56,743 bases of DNA from Sulfurovum sp. UBA1140. Its GTDB lineage: Bacteria > Campylobacterota > Campylobacteria > Campylobacterales > Sulfurovaceae. The stretch lies in contig DCAF01000011.1 of the NCBI GenBank assembly GCA_002311915.1, forward strand, positions 12,221-68,963, written 5' to 3'. Within the stretch, counting starts at the first letter, position 1. Each line of letters opens with the position of its first letter. This document shows, in pieces, positions 16,594 through 25,922 of this stretch. The notes beneath the pieces are model-generated. The model did not search any database. It worked only from the letters and a program-made list of their open reading frames with translations, and was not told the DNA's origin. Made by a program: the position numbers and the translations under genes.

Positions 16594-17442
16594 TTAATGC
16601 ACCATTTTTTTCTTAATGACGGTTGTGTTGCTCTCTAAGAGTGCTTTGGTTGTGTTACTGTCATAGGCTTTAACTTGAATGGGTACTTTTTTGACCAGAT
16701 AGAAGTAGTCGGGATGGAGTACATTGGCATACGTATTGATAATGGCTGTTTTATAGGTACTTCGGGTTAAAACTTTACTGACTGTTCCTACAGGTACATT
16801 GGCTAAAAAAATATCATCTAATCCACTTGTAACCACTTTATCTCCAATGGTTATTTTTGACCATTTAGGAATAAAGTTAATCTCCATGGTCTTTTCATCA
16901 ATTCCTTTGGCAATTCCTGGCATTCTTTTTTCACCAATAAATGTTGAAAATTGACACTTCTCATTTGATAGTAAAATACCTTCGAGCAGGTTCTCTTTTT
17001 TAATGGCAATTCCTGCAACAACATTTTTTTGAATAAGACCATAAATTTTATCAGTTTTTACTTGGTCACTGTGGGTAAGGTAGATATTAGAAAAATCATT
17101 AATTTTTTTATATGAAGTGGTCTGAATATGAAGAATATTCTTATCTATATCATACTTTTGAACTTTAGATTGAGAGAGCTGTTCGAGTTGATTGATGGTA
17201 CTCTTTTGTTGATAGAGGTATCTTCGCAAGAGAAGGTTCTCTTTTTCTAAATCATTAATAGAGTGGGCTTGAGAAGAGTATTGTTTAAGACTTTTTTTTA
17301 AACTGTTGGTTATATCTAAGTAGGTCTCTTTAATAGGAAGTGTAATTGAGGAAAAGTTCTCTTGAAACTTCTCCTCTTTTTGAAACAAGAGGAGTGCTAT
17401 TGTCAATACTGAGACAATAAAAATTGACTTGCTATTCATCAT
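16594..17442 (-). CDS. mreC: Rod shape-determining protein MreC
   Basis: Inner-membrane partner of MreB in the elongasome. I start at the ATG at 17442 (MMNSKSIFIVSVLTIALLLF), which overlaps the mreB stop by 11 bases; a longer frame to 17493 adds residues lying inside mreB. One TM helix (residues 5-20), a coiled coil (SINDLEKENLLLRRYLY, INQLEQL) and the beta-rich MreC domain with the typical GDKVVTSGLDDIFLANVPVGTV. About 282 residues, the expected length. Confidence 0.93.
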   Translation of the reverse strand: MMNSKSIFIVSVLTIALLLFQKEEKFQENFSSITLPIKETYLDITNSLKKSLKQYSSQAHSINDLEKENLLLRRYLYQQKSTINQLEQLSQSKVQKYDIDKNILHIQTTSYKKINDFSNIYLTHSDQVKTDKIYGLIQKNVVAGIAIKKENLLEGILLSNEKCQFSTFIGEKRMPGIAKGIDEKTMEINFIPKWSKITIGDKVVTSGLDDIFLANVPVGTVSKVLTRSTYKTAIINTYANVLHPDYFYLVKKVPIQVKAYDSNTTKALLESNTTVIKKKMVH

Positions 17443-18466
17443 AGGCAGTGTGTTGTAGAAGGTCAATCTCTTCGAGTGCCTTGCCTGTACCATTTGCTAC
17501 TGCTAGAAGAGGGTCTTCACAAACATAAACGGGGAGTTTAACGATATTAGAGAGGTATTTATCTATCCCTCTAATCAAGGCTCCACCACCTGTTAATACA
17601 ATACCATTCTCGACAATGTCCCCTGCTAAATCAGGTGGAGTCTCTTCTAAAACAAGTTTAAGTGCTTCACCAATCTCTTTGAGTGGTATTTTCATGGCAT
17701 CTCTCATATGTTCAGAGTTGATTTCAATGGCAGTTAAAAGACCTGTGACTTGGTCACGACCTTTGACATTTATTGTAAGTTCTTCTTCAAGTTGAATCGC
17801 TGTACCAATTTTAATTTTCATCTCTTCGGCAACTCTTTCTCCAATGAGTAGGTTAAAATTCTTCTTCATGTAGTCGATGATATTTTTATCTAACGAATCA
17901 CCTGCAACTCTAATAGATTTACTCTGTACCAATCCACCTAGTGAGGTGACTCCAATTTCAGTCGTTCCTCCACCAATATCAACGACCAAGTTTCCATTAG
18001 GTTCTTTCACAGGAATACCCGCACCAATGGCTGCTGCCATTGGCTCTTCTATAAGATAAACTTCTCTTGCACCTGCACTCATGGCAGCCTCTTTAACGGC
18101 TTTTCGTTCAACTTGTGTTAGACCAAAAGGAACACAGATGATAATTCTTGGAGAGAAGAGACCTTTTCGGTTGTGTACTTTCTCGATAAAATAACGAATC
18201 ATCATCTCGGTTATATTAAAATCTGCAATGACACCATCTCTCATGGGTCGAATGGCTTTAATATTTCCTGGAGTTTTCCCCACCATATCTTTGGCTTCTT
18301 GTCCCACTGCTAGTATATCTTCTCTTCCATGTTTATCGTATTGAATTGCTACAACAGAAGGTTCGTTAATACAGATACCTTTCCCCTTAACCAATACCAA
18401 GGTATTTGCTGTTCCTAAATCTATAGCTAAGTCATTTGAAAACATACCTAATACTCTTTTTAACAT
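17432..18466 (-). CDS. mreB: Rod shape-determining protein MreB
   Basis: Bacterial actin that forms membrane-bound filaments guiding lateral cell-wall synthesis. 344 residues. Start MLKRVLGMFSNDLAIDLGTANTL with the phosphate-1 motif; LVVDIGGGTTEIGV phosphate-2; NGIVLTGGGALIRGIDKYL adenosine motif. GGAG precedes the ATG. Followed directly by mreC (overlap) and preceded by clpX with an 8-base gap. Confidence 0.98.
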   Translation of the reverse strand: MLKRVLGMFSNDLAIDLGTANTLVLVKGKGICINEPSVVAIQYDKHGREDILAVGQEAKDMVGKTPGNIKAIRPMRDGVIADFNITEMMIRYFIEKVHNRKGLFSPRIIICVPFGLTQVERKAVKEAAMSAGAREVYLIEEPMAAAIGAGIPVKEPNGNLVVDIGGGTTEIGVTSLGGLVQSKSIRVAGDSLDKNIIDYMKKNFNLLIGERVAEEMKIKIGTAIQLEEELTINVKGRDQVTGLLTAIEINSEHMRDAMKIPLKEIGEALKLVLEETPPDLAGDIVENGIVLTGGGALIRGIDKYLSNIVKLPVYVCEDPLLAVANGTGKALEEIDLLQHTAYDE

Positions 18467-18474
18467 TTTGACTC

Positions 18475-19692
18475 CTACGCCGTTTTTGAATTTTTTATAT
18501 ATACTGGGGAAGCATCACTGTTAATGACATCTTCTGTGATAATAATCTCATGTCCATCAAGTTCAGGGAGTTTATACATCACATCTACCAGTGACTCCTC
18601 CATGATTGAACGCAGTCCCCTTGCCCCTGTTTTTCGGTTGATTGCTTTGGTGGCAATTGCTTGTAACGCACTCTCTTCAAATGTTAACAGAACATTATCA
18701 ATCTCAAAAAGTTTTTGATACTGTCTGACAATAGAGTTTTTTGGTTCTACTAAAATACGTACCATATCATCAAGTGTTATCTGTTCTAGGGTTGCAGTGA
18801 CGTGAAGTCGACCAATAAGTTCGGGAATAATCCCAAACTGAACCAAGTCATCAGACTCAATTAGGTGCATAACATCTGTATTCTCTTTACTGCTTCGTTT
18901 TGTTTGACCAAAACCGAGCCGATTGGCTCCGAGTCTTCTTTGAATAATCTCTTCAATACCATTAAATGCACCACCACAGATAAATAGGATATTGGCAGTA
19001 TCTATCTGTAAAAAATCTTGATTGGGGTGTTTTCTTCCACCTTTGGGTGGAATATTTACAACAGAGCCTTCAATAATTTTTAAAAGGGCTTGTTGAACTC
19101 CTTCTCCTGATACATCTCGGGTAATGGAACGGTTTTCACCCATACGGGCGATTTTATCCATCTCATCAATAAAGATAATACCTCTTTCGGCTTTCTCTAC
19201 ATCACCATCTGCTGATTGAAGTAACTTGGTCAAAATATTCTCGACATCTTCTCCCACATAACCTGCTTCGGTTAAATTGGTGGCATCTGAGATGGCAATG
19301 GGAACATCTAAAAAACGTGCAATGGTCTGTGCCAAGAGTGTTTTTCCTGACCCTGTAGGACCAATAAGTAAAATATTTGATTTGTCAATACTGGTGTCAC
19401 TATCAAAATTGTTTTTAAAGATTCTCTTATAGTGATTATAAACTGCAACCGAGAGGGTCTTTTTTGCACGCTCTTGACCAATAACATAGTTATCAAGTAT
19501 TCGATGAATCTCTTTGGGAATCATTAAGGTTTTTGCTTCACTATTGAAGTTTTCTTCCTCTTCTTCTTCACCAAAAAGAATTTTATAGGCAGATGTGACA
19601 CAGTTAGAACATATATAAACCCCATTTCCTGCAATAAAGGGATTTTCTTCTTTTTCTGTAGTGTTGCAAAAACTACAAACTTTTTTAGCCAT
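18475..19692 (-). CDS. clpX: ATP-dependent Clp protease ATP-binding subunit ClpX
   Basis: Unfoldase of the ClpXP protease. 405 residues. N-terminal zinc-binding domain with C6, C9, C28 and C31 (CSFC...CSNC); Walker A LLIGPTGSGKTLLAQ; Walker B GIIFIDEMDKIAR; pore loop region GYVGEDVE; sensor 2 GARGLRSIMEE. RKHPNQDFLQIDT is the typical ClpX stretch, and the IGF-loop region falls in the FGIIPELIGRLHV area. Overlaps lpxA by 8 bases. clpP is not in this window. Confidence 0.98.
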   Translation of the reverse strand: MAKKVCSFCNTTEKEENPFIAGNGVYICSNCVTSAYKILFGEEEEEENFNSEAKTLMIPKEIHRILDNYVIGQERAKKTLSVAVYNHYKRIFKNNFDSDTSIDKSNILLIGPTGSGKTLLAQTIARFLDVPIAISDATNLTEAGYVGEDVENILTKLLQSADGDVEKAERGIIFIDEMDKIARMGENRSITRDVSGEGVQQALLKIIEGSVVNIPPKGGRKHPNQDFLQIDTANILFICGGAFNGIEEIIQRRLGANRLGFGQTKRSSKENTDVMHLIESDDLVQFGIIPELIGRLHVTATLEQITLDDMVRILVEPKNSIVRQYQKLFEIDNVLLTFEESALQAIATKAINRKTGARGLRSIMEESLVDVMYKLPELDGHEIIITEDVINSDASPVYIKNSKTA

Positions 19693-20476
19693 TAATGTTT
19701 TTCCTTATAAATGGAATACCACGTTTTGATGTCGTGATAAACTCTAATAAATTTTTAATACTTTCTGAATTTTCGTTTTCTAAAAGGCTTTGAGCTTTCT
19801 CTTGTAGTGCTTCTCCACTCTCAAAGAGTATTTTATAAATACTTTTTAGTGCGTTTATCTCTTCTCTGTTCATGTGTCGTCTTAATCCTGTTAAGTTGAG
19901 ACCCCGTAGAACAGCTCTATTTCCTTCTGCTAAACAGTAAGGAGGAACATCTTGACTTAATGCACTAGCCCCTGCTATCATGGCAAAATCGCCAATATGT
20001 ACAAATTGATGTACGGGTGTAAACCCACCAATAACCACATTGTCTCCTAGCTCGACATGTCCTGCCAATGTTGCTCCATTTGCTAAGATACAGTTGTTAC
20101 CAAGAATAACATCGTGACCCAAATGGACATAACCCATTAAGAGATTGTTGTCTCCTATTTTGGTAATGCTACCACCACCTTTGGTTCCAGGGTTGAGCAG
20201 TGTAAATTCACGAATTTTATTATGGTTACCAATAATTAGCTCAACATCCTCTCCTGCATATTTTAAATCTTGAGGTATCGAGCCAATAACAGCATGGGAA
20301 AAAATATGATTTCCATCTCCTATGGTGGTTCGACCATCAATAACAGCATGTGCCTCAATAATATTATTGCTACCAATAATAACTTTTGAGGCAATGGTAA
20401 CAAAAGGACCAATGGTGGTGTTGTTTCCTATGGTTGCACCCTCTTCAATAATGGCAGTTAGATGGATATTAGACAT
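19685..20476 (-). CDS. lpxA: UDP-N-acetylglucosamine acyltransferase
   Basis: First step of lipid A synthesis: transfers a 3-hydroxyacyl chain from ACP to UDP-GlcNAc. 263 residues. Left-handed beta-helix hexapeptide repeats run through most of the protein (IGNNTTIGPFVTIASKV, LGDNVVIGGFTPVHQFV), with catalytic His in LMGYVHLGHDVILGN and the C-terminal helical region GLRRHMNREEINALK. It lies 12 bases after fabZ, the usual pairing, since both use 3-hydroxyacyl-ACP. Confidence 0.97.
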   Translation of the reverse strand: MSNIHLTAIIEEGATIGNNTTIGPFVTIASKVIIGSNNIIEAHAVIDGRTTIGDGNHIFSHAVIGSIPQDLKYAGEDVELIIGNHNKIREFTLLNPGTKGGGSITKIGDNNLLMGYVHLGHDVILGNNCILANGATLAGHVELGDNVVIGGFTPVHQFVHIGDFAMIAGASALSQDVPPYCLAEGNRAVLRGLNLTGLRRHMNREEINALKSIYKILFESGEALQEKAQSLLENENSESIKNLLEFITTSKRGIPFIRKNING

Positions 20477-20488
20477 TCTTAAAACCCC

Positions 20489-20938
20489 TTATTTGTCAAC
20501 AATCATTGCTTTAAGCTCAGCTTGGGCTACCAATTTGTCATTAACATAGGCTTTAGCATCAAGTTGCCAAATAGCACCTCGATTTTTAATGACAGAAAGC
20601 TTATAAATCAGTTGATCTCCTGGTCTAACAGGTGCTCGGAACTTTGCTCTATCAATACTCATAAAATAAACGACTTTATTATTTGCATCTTTTTGCTCTG
20701 TTTCACTAGAACTTTTAAATGCCAATACACCACCTGCTTGTGCCATGCCCTCAATAATCATTACTCCTGGATAGATGGGATGGTCGGGGAAGTGTCCTTG
20801 AAAAATAGGTTCAGAGATGGATACATTTTTATAACCCTCTATACTTTTACCAACTTCTAGGTTAGTCACACGGTCAAGCAGTAAGAATGGATACCTGTGT
20901 GGTAAAATTTTCTGAATTTCAACTACATCATATAACAC
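20489..20938 (-). CDS. fabZ: 3-hydroxyacyl-ACP dehydratase FabZ
   Basis: Dehydrates 3-hydroxyacyl-ACP in fatty acid elongation. 149 residues from a GTG start with an AAAGGC site. Hot-dog fold signatures: ILPHRYPFLLLDRV, catalytic His49 in FQGHFPDHPIYPGVM, and Glu63 in IIEGMAQAGG. First gene of the fabZ-lpxA-clpX-mreB-mreC run, 58 bases after queH on the same strand. Confidence 0.97.
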   Translation of the reverse strand: MLYDVVEIQKILPHRYPFLLLDRVTNLEVGKSIEGYKNVSISEPIFQGHFPDHPIYPGVMIIEGMAQAGGVLAFKSSSETEQKDANNKVVYFMSIDRAKFRAPVRPGDQLIYKLSVIKNRGAIWQLDAKAYVNDKLVAQAELKAMIVDK

Positions 20939-20996
20939 TATTTTAGCCTTTAGATAAATTTATTCATTATTTTATCCAAAACTTTCTAAATAGTTA

Positions 20997-22091
20997 TCAA
21001 GTTTCATATATAACTTCTTTTACATCGCTATAAATATGGCTACTATGAAGAATTTCAAGCTTTTGTGTTGGAATCTGTTTGACAACCAAGATAGCACTTA
21101 AATCATAAGGATTATTTATTAGTTTTTGGCGTACTTCTAGTTCGGTTTGAAAAGAGGGACTATTGAAAATAAGCTCTATAATTTGCCTGTAATTGGTTCT
21201 AGCCAATTGATTATAGTGGGCTAAAGTAATAAATTTAACTTCATCACGATTCATGTAAAACAGTTCACCTATACCATGTTCAATCCGTCCTCGCGTATAG
21301 TCATTTTTTATAGTAGAATAGGGAAGAAAATGGGCAGGAATGGTCTCTTTCTTAACCCTTAATAGACCATACGTTTGTCTCCAATTTAAGAAACGTTCTT
21401 TAACAATTTTATAAGAGATATTCTCTTCTTCATAGTGCCATCGCTGTTCATAAAGTTCTATTCTTGCTTCAATAGATTCGGGTTGTATCTGTTGTGAGAG
21501 GGGTGAAAATAGTTCATCTGCCAATTTTTGCTGTTGTTCTCTTTGCATGGTAAGTCCAAAAATACAACCACAATAATCTTGGCGATAGAGGGCATCTTTT
21601 TTTGCTAAAATATTTTGTTCTTGTGTTCCTGATGCTTTACGAAAGTCGGGAGCCATAAATTCTAATTGATACTTTTTAGCCAAAAGGTCACCTGCTTGTC
21701 GAAGCTGTTTGAGTGATTTTTTTGGACTGGTTAGCAGAGTAGAGGTAAAGCTTTTCTCTTGTAACTCATTCGCTTTTTGGGCAGTTATTTCAAATCGTCT
21801 ATCAAAGCAGACCGAACATCTGGCTCCTTTTTCAGGTTCATTCTCGAAGCCACGGACTGTATCTAACCAGTTTTCCGTATCATACTCTCCTATAAGCAGT
21901 TTAATTTCCAATATTTGACAACTTCGTTTAACATCAAGCAGTCGCAGTTGGTACTCACTGTAGGGGTGTATATTGGGGTCATAAAAGAACCCCACCAATT
22001 TTTCATGGGGGTATTCTAGTTGTAGCTTTTGTAAAAAATAGTGGCTGTCTACAGCACAACAGATATGAACTAATATGGGGGTTCCTTTAAT
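20997..22091 (-). CDS. queH: Epoxyqueuosine reductase QueH, apparent ATT start
   Basis: Reduces epoxyqueuosine to queuosine in tRNA; QueH is the non-B12 alternative to QueG. Conserved cysteines: Cys11-Cys12 (ILVHICCAVDS), Cys92 and Cys95 (ARCSVCFDRR), Cys174 and Cys176 (RQDYCGCIFG). The first ATG/GTG/TTG-type start lies after the essential CC motif, so the true start must be upstream; the frame is open only back to a TAA at 22112-22110, and the best fit is ATT at 22091 (IKGTP...), overlapping the stop of the preceding gene. That gives 364 residues. Longer than many QueH proteins through a C-terminal extension of unknown role. Confidence 0.85.
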   Translation of the reverse strand: MKGTPILVHICCAVDSHYFLQKLQLEYPHEKLVGFFYDPNIHPYSEYQLRLLDVKRSCQILEIKLLIGEYDTENWLDTVRGFENEPEKGARCSVCFDRRFEITAQKANELQEKSFTSTLLTSPKKSLKQLRQAGDLLAKKYQLEFMAPDFRKASGTQEQNILAKKDALYRQDYCGCIFGLTMQREQQQKLADELFSPLSQQIQPESIEARIELYEQRWHYEEENISYKIVKERFLNWRQTYGLLRVKKETIPAHFLPYSTIKNDYTRGRIEHGIGELFYMNRDEVKFITLAHYNQLARTNYRQIIELIFNSPSFQTELEVRQKLINNPYDLSAILVVKQIPTQKLEILHSSHIYSDVKEVIYET

Positions 22092-22443
22092 TTCGACTTA
22101 AAGCCTGAATTTCAGCTTGAATTTTCTCCATCTCTAGTCGCTCTTTTTCTCGTTGTAGGTTAAACAGCTCTTCATCTCGTCGATGTCCTTTAAAAGAGAA
22201 GTAGGTTGAGATAGTAAAGCCAAAAAACGAGAAGATAGAGGTGATGAGTGAAACAAGTATTACAAAGTTATTCTCTCCTATAAAATCTGTCTCAATCGAG
22301 AAAGAGGGGCTATTGGATTTTTGATGTATCTGTGTTTTTTTATCACCATGGGTTAGGGGTTCTGGTTGGTGGTAAAATTGAAAGAATAAAAAGACCGATA
22401 GAGAGAGGATAAATAGTAAAGCAAAAAATCTTTTAAAAGTCAT
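22087..22443 (-). CDS. Small two-helix membrane protein
   Basis: 118 residues. An N-terminal TM helix or signal anchor (residues 6-23, FFALLFILSLSVFLFFQF), a polar periplasmic segment, a second TM near 59-82 (NNFVILVSLITSIFSFFGFTIS) and a cytoplasmic charged helix with a likely coiled coil (RRDEELFNLQREKERLEMEKIQAEIQ). Its stop overlaps the proposed queH start. I do not recognise it; the layout suggests a membrane-anchored scaffold. Confidence 0.65.
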   Translation of the reverse strand: MTFKRFFALLFILSLSVFLFFQFYHQPEPLTHGDKKTQIHQKSNSPSFSIETDFIGENNFVILVSLITSIFSFFGFTISTYFSFKGHRRDEELFNLQREKERLEMEKIQAEIQALSRN

Positions 22444-22496
22444 TTTTGATTTTCCTTTTTAAGATAGATTATATCAGATTAAAAACAAATAGAATA

Positions 22497-23054
22497 TTAT
22501 AATTTATTTTTAATTTCGTTAGCTAATTTAAAATAAATTTTCTCCATCGCTTCCATCATTGCTTCTACTGATTGACCTTGAATAGACTCATTACGGTTAA
22601 ATAGATAATTAGAACTTTTTTTTGTTTTTTTATCTAAAATCTGATAGGTTGCATCTAGGTTTATTACCCCTTGATAGGCAATAAAATTCGCAATATTCAG
22701 TGAGATTTTTTTATCAGTTTTAGGGCTACTGCTCCAAGGGTAGGCATAGATATTGGGATTATTTAAAGACTTCTGTAGATATGCGATAAGCATATTTGTA
22801 AGATGCTTATCCATTGAATGAGTCCAATTTGCTTTTTTAATTTCTACAAGATGGTAGGGGGAGTCTTTTTTGTAGATGGGTGAATCCATCATGTAGATGG
22901 GGAGTTTAATCTGCTCTACACCTATAAATTGTTGAGGAGTCTGTTGGGTTGCTGATGGAGTAATATGAGCTGTATTACCAAAAGTATAGAGCTGTTTTGG
23001 GCTACAAGCAGTCAAGAGTAAAAGGGTAAAAAGTGTTAAAAGTAATCGGTACAT
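22497..23054 (-). CDS. pqiC: PqiC-family outer-membrane lipoprotein
   Basis: 185 residues with a lipoprotein signal (LLLLTAC, lipidated Cys at 17). The body fits the DUF330/PqiC fold: GVEQIKLPIYMMDSPIYKK near the start and the MDKHLTNMLIAYLQKSL helix. PqiC joins PqiB in a trans-envelope lipid-transport conduit. Its ATG shares one base with the pqiB stop. Confidence 0.8.
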   Translation of the reverse strand: MYRLLLTLFTLLLLTACSPKQLYTFGNTAHITPSATQQTPQQFIGVEQIKLPIYMMDSPIYKKDSPYHLVEIKKANWTHSMDKHLTNMLIAYLQKSLNNPNIYAYPWSSSPKTDKKISLNIANFIAYQGVINLDATYQILDKKTKKSSNYLFNRNESIQGQSVEAMMEAMEKIYFKLANEIKNKL

Positions 23055-24709
23055 TATTTGTCTCCTATAATAAGGGCATTGGCTTTTCTATCCAGCATTT
23101 TATTGATTTTATCAAATGACTTTGATGCCTCGGATATCGCTTCTAAGGTAACCGAGAGTTGGTCAGAGAGTTTTGAATCTCCATCATAACTTGATGAGAG
23201 TTTCTGAATGCTTTTAAGAGTCTCTTCTAACTCATAAAGTGCAAAGTTAATGGTGTCTGGCAGTGCATGTAGTGACGCGTTAGAGGTTAGTTTATTAAGA
23301 TTGTTAATGGTGTTGTTAAAATTTAAAATTGTTCGGTTTAAGCCTTTAATAGTTTTATCACTATTTTTTATTAACTTATTAATGGGTTTTTTATTTTGGT
23401 CAATCATCTGAGTTGTCGAGATAAGCAGTTCTTTTAGGGGTAATTTTTGTAACTTGCTAATTAAAGCGTTGAGGTTGTCCATTATATTAGGTTTTGAAAT
23501 GGCTTGAATCGTAGGAAACTGCTCATAAGTACCATGACTCTGTATTTTAGAGGGGGCTTGAGTATCAAATATTAAATCAATAAATTGAGAACCAATAAGG
23601 GGCATAGAGGTGCTCAATGTTGCTTTAAGCCCCTTTTGAACCAACTCTTTAAGTCTATTTTCATTTTGAAAAGCTTCAAGATAAAAAAGAGCATACACAA
23701 GGCTCTCTACACTTTGGTTCTGTTCATTGTATCGGTTCTCTATTTCTGTTACATAACCAACTTGAAACCCTCTGAATTCAATGGGGGAACTAATGGTAAG
23801 TTTGGTCGTGGGCTCGTTAAAACTAAGTTGATAGACTCTCTCTTTTCCACCAATACCCAGATGTTTTGCTTTCATTTGGGATAAATTTTTATAAAGGGGA
23901 AAAATGGTATTTTTAGAAATAGAGTAGTTGTGGTCGAGTGAATGGCTTGGAGTATATACTGAAATACCTGCGTTGACCAGTTGACTAAGGGGGGCAAGTG
24001 TCATATCTAAGTTCCCTTGAGAGAAGTCAATATTAAGATTATTTCGTGCATAAAATTGACTTTTATTATTAATAAAATTGGTAAATTCTTTCTCTATAAG
24101 AATGGTGAAATTAACATGTTTTCCATCAGGAGATATGCCAACCCTTTCGACTCTGCCAACATCCATCATACGGTAGTAGATATGTCCTCCCTCTTTTATA
24201 TTGTAGCTGTTGGGAGCCGAAAGAATATAGTAGGTTCCTTTGGCTTGGTCATCAATGAGTGCTTTTTCTAAACCCACATAAGTGTGGGTGGTCTCTTCCT
24301 CTTTTTTTCCATAGAGTTCAATATATGAACCCGATACAATGGTGTCAAGCCCCGATATACCATCAGAACCTACATTGGGGTGTACAATCCAAAATTGTGC
24401 TTTAACATTAAGATAGTCGCTTACTTCTGTGTTCATTCTGGCTCTAATAATCACCCCTTTTCCATCTTCTGAAAGGGAGATTTTTTTGACAATACCCACA
24501 GTGACATCACGCATTTTTATGGGGCTTTGGTTCTCGATCAATCCTGCACTAGATTCAAAAGTAATCTCTACAGTCGAGCCAATTTTGGCATAGTATTGAT
24601 AGCCAAGCCATAATGTAATAACCATAGCAATAAAGGGTACTAGCCAAATGGTGGTCAGTATTTGAACGCCTCTGGACTCTTTGACTCTAGGAGCATTATA
24701 TTTTCTCAT
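23054..24709 (-). CDS. pqiB: MCE-domain protein PqiB
   Basis: 551 residues. An N-terminal TM helix (residues 14-36, LTTIWLVPFIAMVITLWLGY) and three MlaD/MCE domains, each opening with a signature such as VEITFESSAGLIENQSPIKMRDVTVGIV, the second near GTYYILSAPNSYNIKEGGHIYYRMMDVGRV and the third at TKLTISSPIEFRGFQVGYV; a helical C-terminus follows (GLNRTILNFNNTINNLNKL). PqiB forms a needle-like tunnel moving lipids across the periplasm. Operon: pqiA1-pqiA2-pqiB-pqiC. Confidence 0.9.
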   Translation of the reverse strand: MRKYNAPRVKESRGVQILTTIWLVPFIAMVITLWLGYQYYAKIGSTVEITFESSAGLIENQSPIKMRDVTVGIVKKISLSEDGKGVIIRARMNTEVSDYLNVKAQFWIVHPNVGSDGISGLDTIVSGSYIELYGKKEEETTHTYVGLEKALIDDQAKGTYYILSAPNSYNIKEGGHIYYRMMDVGRVERVGISPDGKHVNFTILIEKEFTNFINNKSQFYARNNLNIDFSQGNLDMTLAPLSQLVNAGISVYTPSHSLDHNYSISKNTIFPLYKNLSQMKAKHLGIGGKERVYQLSFNEPTTKLTISSPIEFRGFQVGYVTEIENRYNEQNQSVESLVYALFYLEAFQNENRLKELVQKGLKATLSTSMPLIGSQFIDLIFDTQAPSKIQSHGTYEQFPTIQAISKPNIMDNLNALISKLQKLPLKELLISTTQMIDQNKKPINKLIKNSDKTIKGLNRTILNFNNTINNLNKLTSNASLHALPDTINFALYELEETLKSIQKLSSSYDGDSKLSDQLSVTLEAISEASKSFDKINKMLDRKANALIIGDK

Positions 24710-24715
24710 AAAAAT

Positions 24716-25297
24716 TTACCTTTTTATTAATCTGGTATCAAAAGAGAGTGCCGAGAGCATGGTAAAAAATACCATCAGTGCAAAAGCAGTGGCTCCTGCT
24801 CCTGGAACAATCTGTATGGCTGAAAAATGAATCAATACCGACAGTATGGTGACCACAAACACATCAACCATTGACCATGAGCCAACAGATTCGGTGATGT
24901 AAAAAAGTTTGTATTTGTCAATTTTGGATGATTTGACATTATACTCGGTTGAGATTAGAAGATAGATAATAAATATAAATTTTAAGATGGGAACAAAAAC
25001 TGAAGCCAAGAGTATAATAATAGCAACAGGGTAAGAACCTGCCTCCCAAAGTACCATAATACCCCCAAGAATGGTATTTTCTTGGGTGACTCCTAGCTTT
25101 TTGGTAATTAATATGGGGTAAAAATTGGCAGGAAAGTAGAGAATAATAGCCGTCATAAGAAAAGCAAGGGTTCGGTTAAAACTAACATCTTTATGTTTGT
25201 AAATAAGCTCACCACATCGACGGCACTTTATCTCACCGATTTTGTCCAAATTAACAGCTTCACAAATAGGACAGCGTATGAGTTCATGATTGCTCAT
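24716..25297 (-). CDS. pqiA: PqiA domain protein (second half-size gene)
   Basis: I start at the ATG at 25297 (MSNHELIRCPICEAVN), which has GGAG 6 bases upstream and overlaps the previous gene by 14 bases. About 193 residues: a rubredoxin-like zinc ribbon (CPIC near the start, CRRC after it), then four TM helices (TLAFLMTAIILYFPANFYPIL; AIIILLASVFVPILKFIFII; SWSMVDVFVVTILSVLIHFS; FALMVFFTMLSALSF). In E. coli PqiA two such units are fused in one protein; here they are separate. Inner-membrane part of the Pqi lipid transport system. Confidence 0.87.
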   Translation of the reverse strand: MSNHELIRCPICEAVNLDKIGEIKCRRCGELIYKHKDVSFNRTLAFLMTAIILYFPANFYPILITKKLGVTQENTILGGIMVLWEAGSYPVAIIILLASVFVPILKFIFIIYLLISTEYNVKSSKIDKYKLFYITESVGSWSMVDVFVVTILSVLIHFSAIQIVPGAGATAFALMVFFTMLSALSFDTRLIKR

Positions 25298-25922
25298 TTT
25301 TAACTCCGTAGATGCTTTCATAATATCTCCATAGCTCGTTAAATCGCATCTGTTTATTAATAATAATATCAAGTACAAGTAAGAGTATAAATGCTACAAA
25401 TGCAACGCCTATCTCGATTTGTGCATAATCAAAGAGCTTAACCATCGAGACCAAAATAGAGATAAAAAATATATCAATCATACTCCAAGGAAGCAGTTTT
25501 GCTGTAAGAATCAGTAATCTTTTCACAAGGTATCCAGACCGTCGAAAGTGCATAAGCGTAAGAAGTAAAATAATTGAAACCAGTATGGCAAGTGGAAAAA
25601 GAAAAATAAGAAACCCCAGCATAATACCCATAAGGTAGAAGTGCTGTTCAAAAATTACAACAAACAGAGCCGTAAGATTAAGCTCTTGATAAATACCGTT
25701 AATATTAATGGTCATAATGGTAAAACTAAATGCCACCATCAAGGCAATAATGGCAGAGATACTTAGTGCCAAGGTGGTCTCTATAATATTGTGATGGTTT
25801 CTGTAAATAACACTACCACAATGTTTACAGAGTGCCTTGGTGTTGCGATGCAGTTTTATCTTCTTATGAAGGGTATGACACCGTTTACAGATAATGAGGT
25901 TGTCTAGTTTGTGCTTTTTCAT
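25284..25922 (-). CDS. pqiA: PqiA domain protein (first half-size gene)
   Basis: 212 residues. Zinc ribbon CKRCHTLH (residues 12-19) and CKHC (32-35), then four TM helices (ALSISAIIALMVAFSFTIMTI; LMGIMLGFLIFLFPLAILVSIILLL; LLPWSMIDIFFISILVSMV; VAFVAFILLLVLDIII). Corresponds to the N-terminal half of a fused PqiA. First gene of the Pqi operon; its own promoter should lie in the 258-base gap at 25923-26180. Confidence 0.85.
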   Translation of the reverse strand: MKKHKLDNLIICKRCHTLHKKIKLHRNTKALCKHCGSVIYRNHHNIIETTLALSISAIIALMVAFSFTIMTININGIYQELNLTALFVVIFEQHFYLMGIMLGFLIFLFPLAILVSIILLLTLMHFRRSGYLVKRLLILTAKLLPWSMIDIFFISILVSMVKLFDYAQIEIGVAFVAFILLLVLDIIINKQMRFNELWRYYESIYGVKNEQS

